A stretch of 60,971 nt of DNA, taken from assembly GCA_035384565.1 (NCBI GenBank), contig DAOOIT010000038.1, positions 1 through 60,971 on the forward strand, read 5' to 3'. The position numbers were made by a program, and so were the translations under genes. This document shows, piece after piece, positions 25,801 through 31,705 of the stretch (position 1 is its first letter; each line of letters begins with the position of its first letter). The DNA is from Planctomycetota bacterium (GTDB lineage Bacteria; Planctomycetota; PUPC01; DSUN01). The notes below the pieces were generated by a model. It made no database searches. It saw only the letters and a program-made list of their open reading frames with translations, and was not told the DNA's origin.

Positions 25801-25888
25801 GGGCGACCCTGTGCAGTTGCTAGGCGTCCACGCCTACGTCGCCGACAGCGCCCCGAGCGGCTTGAGCGAGGTCGAGGCCTACAAGTGA
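19895..25888 (+). CDS. Giant exported multidomain protein (GH42-like barrel plus propeller)
   Basis: About 1,997 residues. A signal peptide (LKVILLALLTWACSAGGFAA) leads into a beta-rich region to about 350. Next is a region that looks like a glycosidase TIM barrel (about 360-700; SGCTGCWPTTDEG, GVNYSWFPALFGYAEGG). A Rossmann-like segment near 710-830 (VLLVVRQQQPW, GGKVVMTGDC) recalls the trimerisation domain of GH42 beta-galactosidases. Residues about 1270-1640 look like a beta propeller (FSPDSRYLFLTMD), and the end is jelly-roll-like. A glycan-related function is an inference from fold cues only. The ATG at 19895 starts the signal peptide; an ATG 21 bases earlier is possible. A weak hairpin (19844-19860) lies between it and the previous gene. 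Confidence 0.7.
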   Translation: MRTLKVILLALLTWACSAGGFAAQDELDAADEAGTGTLFRLVTADRPNEGIAGRLFWRSVPAYVAAETCPVRLQLGGDDVIAPREAPDEAGVGMRTTYPTQGRREVREGEHVLSPGNIPLWMKNGRLSSPHPAIQIANGEVRIRCACVRLDAVDAGGSPVPIAVSLRWGQLPLLRQEARFNPLAIWLPVGVKYNSSLGDFTVTPEGRVEAGALAEGVAVVGNGLRLTLRDTPKAAAQPRAPEGKLWLVPHRQRSVFADTEEPVFAIIVSRGFPGGEAVVSCIPATPANARTLPLGKVPLPAVERAEFDSREVRVRMSALPPGDYRLWAEAGAAKSEAISLAIVAWPSSRRSPFFVHTMSGCTGCWPTTDEGLEVLRHAGVEMASCTGHTSILDTRMPRIDPEALKQVAGPAELAMRQAPNDVLLERMLRHQIGLIDLTPLRGPGLYLETLSYHHSYKPSVDRMVRHMQVFTQQTADYPSFLGVNYSWFPALFGYAEGGVPCDAHVADRNRALAENVAKAGFRNPTREERKWYQENKFSDDPAAREKARKIMREAVDYWHAQYRLGFGVHNRLYNEAVRQARPGTVCTLFENAGHDAGKPTRYLFGDMSASCYETYTDFGNWPMSAGFTTDWAKGNFPGQPVWVTTCWGTSSEGKMKDLFHAFGRGLDGGGVPMQAEFGLEELARRGTGMAFCSLYGAIAARAKPDARFAILATDAEQAFGDRTYYAYHALYCHLTRLGCAPVILAEQDVLKAGIPATTKVLLVVRQQQPWLPETLEAIQAFQKRGGKVVMTGDCLAKVPDAIVIPKAIKHIWEMQGFGAKSHAALWEEFDANWRQPLADALASAGVTPLATTDPDRAIVVTLDAVPMRYVVVIADSKGKHSDFFEPTERLPVSLEGTGWIVRDLVKQVTLSASEKGGRTEVLVDLLTEPTTVLALCRPVPTAVRLQARGTPRLGSSLAFSCEVLAGKEGPPLGPIPVRYTISDPSGKLRETLHRAAGDEAAFSLPALDAPGAWKLSAQELITGLTASLDLPVAGAAGPPPASPVPDVHLVHPDHLRFFLARQEPKWVIVEPNQAALLPIANKLADALKARLWQVRPEEFDTIPVRWYPRPEDAARLQEIAAGRLIGYRQSLEPYINKKTRSHEPERGGYAEIEPPWTVGADCIVFSGGMLAESLRAVTPWMETPNVPGKGQGRLVVCFSPFMADRQVVAVVGNDVEGIQRAAARLAGVFPARDEPPAAQRPVPDGGKLAATGTEARPVPQPYRNFTPIRRFRRLLATPGGKAVAVLSGKKDTLAFVDEAGRVTGTAAIEARMLPQLRIDSQGRLWDLDLKVTATHPGWHYPTAHDIILRCIGTDGTLAATVTAYSGDTERLPPDYQGGFAVAPDGVLAAFGRPAGMLVGKLGETAWPRYDDVPHVRFRHEIRTPRFPVGATFSPDSRYLFLTMDTRPRFGGMGYPAFTPTSCEAILLEAATGKVVWRLREDQPRRSPYAALTGFAAVAKDGVATALSDFDSGVFVVDKAGKLVVRDEVVIEGTKDDGRGRVGPRDGVGTWISEDGATAAFGFRHLLVIAHGGQVKRVPVPGLTSGGVAPDGSFIVVGVAKGEVRAFGPDGAEKWTTPVGGVAPLVAATHVGTLVGASDGPLLLLDAKGREARRTNVAEAADREKHEIRAEARTTDYPAPWSYRGPGTLALAKERLNAKQTAAWKPQGEGRRECGLRFYPVTTAIELASSSQGREQFLHLVYRRPEGSKKLTVVTEGKDGREEFLLDLPTPEYREVDIPFRGPGGKVIVASDGPLEVADCSLWSFRWPSANVAYVRPANSSGAEIVKEVGEDLGGALTELEGDGAAPGAAKDCAIWWFNTDPDSVAGPWLKPIVDPLEAVDGKRFGGGKMKPWASAQGVFAPYRGSWLTVDLKTPTKLRLVATYDRVTKQSEVATSLAVFSGFDPKDSTSGVVLAGVVGNDQFWRLLPLAGDPVQLLGVHAYVADSAPSGLSEVEAYK

Positions 25889-25961
25889 GGCGTTCGGGCA
25901 GGCCGGCGTTGTTGCGTGGGCGGTGCCTCCTCCGACCCGATGGATGTGACAGGAGCGAGCA

Positions 25962-26867
25962 ATGAAGGTGCTGGTGACCGGCGCCAGCGGCAGGCTGGGG
26001 CGGTTCGTGATCTCCGAGCTCGAGGCCGCGGGCCACGAGCTCGTGCTCATGTCGCGCACGCGGCCCGACGCCGCCGACCGGTGGCCCTGGGTGCAGGGTG
26101 ACCTGGCGGTTTTCGGCGACTGCATGAGAGCAACAGAGGGTGGCATCGAGGCCATCCAACACCTGGGCGCCCAGCCTTGGCCTACAGACCACCCCACCGC
26201 TGGGCGTAAGCAGGCCGAGGAGAAAGGCATCCCCTTTGACCAGACCATTCGTGCCAATATCCTTGGCACCTATTACCTGCTCCAGGCGGCGGTCGCGCGC
26301 CGGATCGGCGTGTTCGTGATGACCGGCAGCAACTGCGCCCTCGGCCACGGCTACCGCATTTCGGCCCGGGAGTTCCCCTTCCAATACCTGCCGGTGGACG
26401 AGGCCCACCCTTCGGACGTTGAGGATAGCTACTCCTACAGCAAGCTCGCCGGCGAGGAACTCCTCCGCTCGTACACCCGCGCCTATGGCATGCGGACTTA
26501 CGCCTTGCGCGCCTGCGGCATCTGCCCGCCGGAACGCCGCGCCGACATGGCCCGATGGGCGGGACCCGCGAAGAGCTGGAACCCGTGGCTGTGGGCCTGG
26601 GTCGGCAGCGAGGACGTGGCGTCGGCCCACCGCCTGCTGATGGAGGCCGCGGCCGAGATCGAACCCCACGGCTTCTACTTCTGTAACAGCGACGACACGA
26701 GCGCGGTGGAACCCTCCCGCGACCTTATTGAGCGCTTCAAGCCGCAGCTCATGCCGCTGGTGCGGGACCTCCCCGCCCATTCGAGCCTGTTGTCGAACGA
26801 GCGCCTCAAGCGCGCGGTGGGCTGGAGGGCCCGCACCTCGTGGCGCGACATCCCGAAGCCATCCTGA
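25962..26867 (+). CDS. NAD-dependent epimerase/dehydratase (extended SDR)
   Basis: A 301-residue extended short-chain dehydrogenase. The Rossmann glycine motif TGASGRLG lies at residues 6-13. The catalytic YxxxK is in SYSYSKLAGEELL near 160, preceded by VFVMTGSNCALG. Family members act on nucleotide sugars, uronic acids or free sugars; uronate dehydrogenase-like enzymes are similar in length. The start ATG follows GGAG. The Gfo/Idh/MocA gene is 21 bases downstream, so the two probably act in one sugar-oxidation route. Substrate not readable from sequence. Confidence 0.88.
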   Translation: MKVLVTGASGRLGRFVISELEAAGHELVLMSRTRPDAADRWPWVQGDLAVFGDCMRATEGGIEAIQHLGAQPWPTDHPTAGRKQAEEKGIPFDQTIRANILGTYYLLQAAVARRIGVFVMTGSNCALGHGYRISAREFPFQYLPVDEAHPSDVEDSYSYSKLAGEELLRSYTRAYGMRTYALRACGICPPERRADMARWAGPAKSWNPWLWAWVGSEDVASAHRLLMEAAAEIEPHGFYFCNSDDTSAVEPSRDLIERFKPQLMPLVRDLPAHSSLLSNERLKRAVGWRARTSWRDIPKPS

Positions 26868-26888
26868 AACAGCCTGGGGGCGAGAACC

Positions 26889-28019
26889 ATGACCAGTGCT
26901 ATCGGAATGGGAGTGGTGGGCGCCGGCGCCATCGGTATTCGGGGCGCCTTGATGCATCTCTCGCTGCCGGACGTCCGTGACCGCGTCCGGCTTGCCGCCG
27001 TGTGCGACCCGGTGCCGGGGCGCGCCAAGGCGGCCGCAGAACGCTACGGCGTCGCGGCTGCCTACGAGACGCTGGAGGCACTGCTCGCCGACCCGCACGT
27101 GGATGCCGTGACGCTGTGCTCGCCGATTGGCCTCCACTACGAGCAGGGGGTGGCGGCCATCGAAGCCGGCAAGCACGTGCACTTCAACAAGACGATGGCG
27201 ACCACGGTCGCGGAGTGCGACGATCTGATCGCACGCGCGCAGCGGCGCAGCGTGAAGCTCGTCGCATCGCCTGGCATGATGCTGATGCCCTACAACCGGC
27301 GGATCCGCCGCCGGATACTCGACGGCGCTATCGGCCAGGTCATCTGGGCCATCTGCGGCGCTGCGCCCGGGAACTACCACCTCAACGAGGAGTTCCGCCA
27401 GTGGGACGACGTGCTCACCCAGGTGGACCCCACGTGGTACTTCCGGAAGCCCGGCGGCGGGCCGCAATACGACGTCACCGTCTACTGCCTCCACAATCTG
27501 ACCGGCATCCTTGGGCCGGCGAGACGGGTCGCCGCCTTCTCGGGGCTCGCGCTTCCGCACCGCGAGTTCCGCGGCCAACCCTTGCGGTGCGACATGGACG
27601 ACTCGACATTCCTGCTCCTGGATTTCGGCCACGCGCTGTTTGCGGTGGCCTACGGCACCGTGCACGGGTCGGTCACCAAGGGCTTCCACCCGAACATCTA
27701 CGGCACGGCGGGCTCCGTCGTGGGCGCCGAGCTCAATGGCGAGTCGCAACAGCTTCCGGGCGACCACCAGCCCCACGTGACCGGCGAGCATGCGAAGATG
27801 CGCGAGTCGCATGTCTTCGAGGACCTCATGCAGCTCGTGGACTGGGTTCGAGACGGCACGCCGACGATTGCGAGCGCCGAGCACGCGCGCCACGTGATAG
27901 ACATCATCGAGGCAGGCTACCGCGCGGCGGCGACGGGCCGCGCACAGGAACTGCGCACGTCCTTCGAACCGCTCACGCGGGACGCGTGCTCGCTCGAGCC
28001 CCCGTCGGGCGGACATTGA
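26889..28019 (+). CDS. Gfo/Idh/MocA family oxidoreductase (1)
   Basis: A 376-residue NAD(P)-dependent oxidoreductase. The N-terminal Rossmann fold has GVVGAGAIGIRG, and the mixed alpha/beta C-terminal domain follows from about 130. The usual EKP motif is altered to HFNKTMA, keeping the lysine but losing Glu and Pro. There is no Tat signal, so it is cytoplasmic, unlike the second family member in this window. It lies between the epimerase and the polyphosphate enzyme and is likely co-transcribed with the former. The substrate is probably a sugar or inositol derivative. Confidence 0.88.
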   Translation: MTSAIGMGVVGAGAIGIRGALMHLSLPDVRDRVRLAAVCDPVPGRAKAAAERYGVAAAYETLEALLADPHVDAVTLCSPIGLHYEQGVAAIEAGKHVHFNKTMATTVAECDDLIARAQRRSVKLVASPGMMLMPYNRRIRRRILDGAIGQVIWAICGAAPGNYHLNEEFRQWDDVLTQVDPTWYFRKPGGGPQYDVTVYCLHNLTGILGPARRVAAFSGLALPHREFRGQPLRCDMDDSTFLLLDFGHALFAVAYGTVHGSVTKGFHPNIYGTAGSVVGAELNGESQQLPGDHQPHVTGEHAKMRESHVFEDLMQLVDWVRDGTPTIASAEHARHVIDIIEAGYRAAATGRAQELRTSFEPLTRDACSLEPPSGGH

Positions 28020-28081
28020 CACGCTGCGCCAGCGACCGGCAGGATGCTGCCAGCCGCGTGGACCTGGGAAGGAGGCTGCCC

Positions 28082-29590
28082 GTGCTTGAGAAGGTGGACC
28101 TCTCGCGCAAAGTGTCGAAGGCCGCCTACAAGAAGGCCAAGGACGGCCTCGACCTGCGCCTGGCCGCTCTTCAGCGGAAAGCCAGGGACCTGCGTATCCC
28201 CGTCATCATCGTCTTCGAGGGCTGGGGCGCAGCGGGCAAAGGCACGCTCATCAATGAACTGATCCTGCCCCTCGACCCGCGTGGGTTCAACGTCTACAGC
28301 ACACTCTCGCCGACGGAGGATGAGGCCCTGAGGCCCTTCCTGTGGCGGTTCTGGAATCGCCTGCCGGCGCGGGGCCGCTTCGCCATCTTCGACCGAAGCT
28401 GGTATCGCCGTGTGCGCGCCGACCGCCTGGCGGGCCTTGTCAAGGGAGCGGCCCTGGCGCAGTCGTTCGAGGACATCGTTTCGTTCGAGCGTCTCCTGGC
28501 CGACGACGGGCATGTGATCCTCAAGTTCTTCCTGCACATCTCCAAGGACGAGCAGAAGCGCCGCTTCAGGAAGCTCGAGGCGGACCCTAACACCGCCTGG
28601 CGCGTCACGAAGGCCGACTGGCGCGACCACAAGCGATATGACCAGCTCCTCGTCGCCGCGGAGGACATGCTGGCGGAGACCGACACCGACTTTGCCCCGT
28701 GGACCATCGTGGAGGCTCACCAGCAGCGGTTCGCCACGCTCAAGATCTTCACCACGGTTGTGCAAGCTCTCGAACGGCACGTGGCCCTCTGCGAGCGCAC
28801 GGCAGATCAGCGCAAAGCGCCGGCCTCCCCTGAGCAGGCCACGCCAGACGCCCTGAAAGCATCGGTGCTGGACGGGGTGGACACCACCCTGACGCTCGGG
28901 CGGGAGACCTACCGCAAGCAGCTCAAGAGAAACCAGAAGCGCATCCGCGAACTCGAGCACGAAATCTACATGCGCCGCATCCCCGTTGTGCTCGTGTTCG
29001 AGGGCTGGGACGCCGCGGGCAAGGGCGGCTGCATTCGCCGCCTCACAGAGAATCTCGACCCTCGCGGCTACACAGTGGTGCCCATCTCGGCCCCCAACGA
29101 CGTCGAGAAGGCCCACCACTACCTGTGGCGCTTCTGGACCCAGATGCCCAAGGCGGGGCACCTGGCCATCTTCGACCGCTCGTGGTACGGGCGCGTGATG
29201 GTCGAGCGGGTCGAGGGCTTCTGCTCGCAGGCCGAGTGGAAGCGCGCCTACCGCGAGATCAACGACATGGAGCACCACCTGGCCAACTTCGGCACGGTGC
29301 TCGTCAAGTTCTGGCTCCAGATCACCGCCGACGAGCAACTGCGCCGCTTCAAGGAGCGCCAGCGCATCGCCTACAAGCGCTGGAAGATCACCGACGAGGA
29401 CTGGCGCAACCGCGAGAAGTGGGACCAGTACAAGGCCGCCGCCGAAGAGATGCTCTTCCGCACCAGCACCCCCTATGCCCCGTGGACGGTTGTGGAAGCC
29501 AACTGCAAGTGGTACGGCCGAATCAAGGTGCTCGACACCGCCATCGCGGCCATCGAGCAGCATCTGGGAGATGGACGGGCAGGCTCCTAA
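28082..29590 (+). CDS. pap: Two-domain PPK2: polyphosphate:AMP phosphotransferase
   Basis: A 502-residue protein with two tandem PPK2 domains (about 1-235 and 260-502), the layout of class II PPK2 or PAP, which phosphorylates AMP to ADP with polyphosphate. The second domain has intact motifs FEGWDAAGKG (Asp310, Lys314) and FDRSWYGRV. The first reads FEGWGAAGKG, so the conserved acidic residue is Gly49, and it has FDRSWYRRV. The N-terminal domain is therefore probably inactive or structural. The GTG start at 28082 is fixed by AAGGAGG a few bases upstream. Cytoplasmic, salvaging nucleotides under energy stress. Its TAA overlaps the convergent PEP-CTERM gene's stop. Confidence 0.92.
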   Translation: MLEKVDLSRKVSKAAYKKAKDGLDLRLAALQRKARDLRIPVIIVFEGWGAAGKGTLINELILPLDPRGFNVYSTLSPTEDEALRPFLWRFWNRLPARGRFAIFDRSWYRRVRADRLAGLVKGAALAQSFEDIVSFERLLADDGHVILKFFLHISKDEQKRRFRKLEADPNTAWRVTKADWRDHKRYDQLLVAAEDMLAETDTDFAPWTIVEAHQQRFATLKIFTTVVQALERHVALCERTADQRKAPASPEQATPDALKASVLDGVDTTLTLGRETYRKQLKRNQKRIRELEHEIYMRRIPVVLVFEGWDAAGKGGCIRRLTENLDPRGYTVVPISAPNDVEKAHHYLWRFWTQMPKAGHLAIFDRSWYGRVMVERVEGFCSQAEWKRAYREINDMEHHLANFGTVLVKFWLQITADEQLRRFKERQRIAYKRWKITDEDWRNREKWDQYKAAAEEMLFRTSTPYAPWTVVEANCKWYGRIKVLDTAIAAIEQHLGDGRAGS

Positions 29591-31251
29591 ACCGCGGGGC
29601 GCCGCCTGCGCCGCAGCAGGCCCAGGCCGCCCAGGGCGAGGAGGGCAAGGGTGGCCGGCTCGGGCACGGTGCCGAGGAAGGCGAGGCCGGTGCCGGCGGC
29701 GCCGTTGAGGACGACGGTGGCGTTCCCTGTGAGGATGGCGCCGGCGACGGTGCCAGTCGGGCCGGTGAGGCCGGTGGCGTAGCCCCAGAGTTGGCTGTTG
29801 GCGAGGGCCACAAGGCCCTGCACGTTGTAGGCGTCGAGCAGGGCCGGGATGTCGGGGCTGGCGAGGTCGGTGCCGTTGAAGTAGCCGAGGGCGTGGATCA
29901 GCGCGATGTGCTGGGGGCTGAGGGCGGCGTTCCAGATGCCCAGGTCGTCGGCCAGGCCGGCCAGGAACCGCTGATCGGCGCTGTTGGCGTTGTCGGCGAC
30001 CCAACGGAGCTCGGCGCCCACGGCGCGGAAGACGCTGGTGGTGATGGCGCCGGTGCAGGCGCCGCCGCTGACGGCGACGAGGAGGCCGTCGGCGTAGAGC
30101 TCGAGGAAGCCGTCGTCGCGGCGGCGGACGGCCAGGTGGTGCCAGGCGTTGTCGTTGACGAGGGGGCCGGCGTTCTGGATGGTTTGGAGGCCCTGGCCTG
30201 CGTCGTCGCGGATCTGCCCGAAGGGCCGGCCGTTCCACACGCCCAGCTCGACGAGGGGGTTGCCGCTGCCGCCCTGGGTGCGGAAGGACAGGAGCATGCC
30301 GTTGAGGTCGGTGGTGCGCACCCACCCTGCCATCGTGAGGCCGCGATAGGCGCCCGAGCCGAAGTTAATGTCCACCCCGTTGTCAATGAGGATGTAGTCG
30401 CTGGTGCCGTTGAGGGTGAGGGCGCCCGCGCCGATGCGGCCGGGGGCGTGGCGGGCGTCGGTGTTGGCGCCCACGTAGGCGGCGTGGAGGGCGTTGGCGG
30501 AGTCGGTGACGGTGGGGCTGGCGGCGTTGTCATCCATCGTGTAGTGCCGACGCAGCGGCGGCGGGAGCACGTGGGGGAAGTCGGCGGTGAGCAGGAAGTT
30601 GTCTACGAAGCCCTGGGTGTTGTTGTAGGAGCCGAAGCCGACGTAGGTGATGGTGGGGTTGGCGCCGAAGGCGACAGGGCCGCGGATGGAGACGTTGTTG
30701 ACGAACCACTCGGCGGTCCAGGCGCCGCCCTGGGTGTCGAGGATGACTTTCATGTTGAGCCAGCCGACGATGTCGGGGTTGGGGTCGTGGCTGGCTCCGT
30801 TGGCGGTGGAAGGGCCGAGGAAGGTCTGGAACGCCGAGGTCGAGGAGTCCTGGTCGCGGTTGAGCATCCAGGCGACGGCCTGGTTGGCGCCGTCGTGGAA
30901 GGCGTTGTTGACGACGTTGCTGGCCGAGAAGCCGAGGGCGAACCAGTCGGTCGTCGCGCCAATATTCGGATTGACGTCCAGCGACAGGGTGTAACGGTTG
31001 CCAGGATAGGGGATGAAGGGGAGCCAGGCGTGGTTGCTGCCGTTGGAGGTCTTCGACCCGTCGGCGAACCACAGGGACCCGGCGGTCCAGGGCTGGCCGG
31101 TGAACGAAACGTCGGGCACGGTCCCGTTGAGGAGGGCAGGGGACGCGCCGCTGAAGTCGTCGGAGTAGAGGACCAAGGCGCTCGCAGAGTGGGCGCTCGC
31201 GAGGGCGGCGAGTGCGAGGAGGCACAGACGCTGAACGGCGCGCTTGCTCAT
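29587..31251 (-). CDS. PEP-CTERM protein with LamG-like domain
   Basis: A 554-residue exported protein. The signal peptide (LCLLALAALASAHSASA) precedes a beta-rich domain (about 28-210). A concanavalin/LamG-like domain follows (about 240-420), with YTMDDNAASPTVTDSA and the typical ELYADGLLVA. The C-terminus is the sorting signal VPEPATLALLALGGLGLL plus an Arg run, read by an exosortase-type enzyme in other bacteria. Start chosen at the ATG of MSKRAVQRL; five in-frame residues upstream add nothing. Likely a surface or matrix protein that binds carbohydrate. A good promoter precedes it. Confidence 0.88.
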   Translation of the reverse strand: MSKRAVQRLCLLALAALASAHSASALVLYSDDFSGASPALLNGTVPDVSFTGQPWTAGSLWFADGSKTSNGSNHAWLPFIPYPGNRYTLSLDVNPNIGATTDWFALGFSASNVVNNAFHDGANQAVAWMLNRDQDSSTSAFQTFLGPSTANGASHDPNPDIVGWLNMKVILDTQGGAWTAEWFVNNVSIRGPVAFGANPTITYVGFGSYNNTQGFVDNFLLTADFPHVLPPPLRRHYTMDDNAASPTVTDSANALHAAYVGANTDARHAPGRIGAGALTLNGTSDYILIDNGVDINFGSGAYRGLTMAGWVRTTDLNGMLLSFRTQGGSGNPLVELGVWNGRPFGQIRDDAGQGLQTIQNAGPLVNDNAWHHLAVRRRDDGFLELYADGLLVAVSGGACTGAITTSVFRAVGAELRWVADNANSADQRFLAGLADDLGIWNAALSPQHIALIHALGYFNGTDLASPDIPALLDAYNVQGLVALANSQLWGYATGLTGPTGTVAGAILTGNATVVLNGAAGTGLAFLGTVPEPATLALLALGGLGLLRRRRRPAV

Positions 31252-31277
31252 CGTGGCTGGCCCCACTGACTGGCAGG

Positions 31278-31306
31278 AGTGTAGCAGGGGGTAGGCTGCC
31301 TGTCAA
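31278..31306 (-). promoter_or_regulatory. Promoter of first PEP-CTERM gene
   Basis: Minus strand TTGACA (31306-31301), a 17-nt spacer and TACACT (31283-31278). Predicted leader is about 20 nt. Confidence 0.8.
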
Positions 31307-31705
31307 GGGGAATTCGGCTCATCAGGGCCTGGCGGTCCTGACGTGGCCGCCGTCGGGAAGCGTGGGGCGGGTGGGGCGGCCCGGCGAGGCCACCCCGTAA
31401 CCCTATGTGCGGCGGAACCTTACGCTCGCCAGCCAGTCTCCATCCCATACTTGCTCATCGCGCAAGTGAGCAAGCATGGCCGGAGCCGCGAGAATCGCCA
31501 ATCGTCGCCCATCTACCCATGCTGTATCACTTCCGCCCTCACAGGATTGATACAGCATGGGCAGGCTGCGCGCATCGGGCACTCGCCTCGGCCCTACCGA
31601 AGAACCATCAGGTCCGGAACAGCAGACATGCCCACACCCCGGACCAGGCCAGTCGAGGCCGGACCGCCAGACCGTGAAGAGACGGGGACTTGGCCTCAGG
31701 AGCGT
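31307..31705. other. Intergenic region with no convincing gene
   Basis: About 400 bases lie between the promoter of one PEP-CTERM gene and the end of the next. I see no coding sequence with family features here, only the 14-bp inverted repeat described separately. Confidence 0.6.
31516..31561. repeat. 14-bp perfect inverted repeat, intergenic
   Basis: CCCATGCTGTATCA (31516-31529) and TGATACAGCATGGG (31548-31561) are separated by 18 bases. The arms are perfect and richer in A/T than the surroundings. There is no U tract and no promoter beside it. It could be a protein-binding site, a small RNA hairpin or the remnant of an element. Confidence 0.75.

Noticed and set aside
29125..31269. Long plus-strand open frame over the PEP-CTERM gene
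   Set aside because: The frame is open only because of the GC-rich codon pattern on the other strand; it has no domain, signal or family motif, while the minus strand has a signal peptide, LamG-like domain and sorting tail.
31307..31705. Hidden small gene in the gap between the PEP-CTERM genes
   Set aside because: Short frames here lack ribosome-binding sites with matching starts and show no recognisable sequence.
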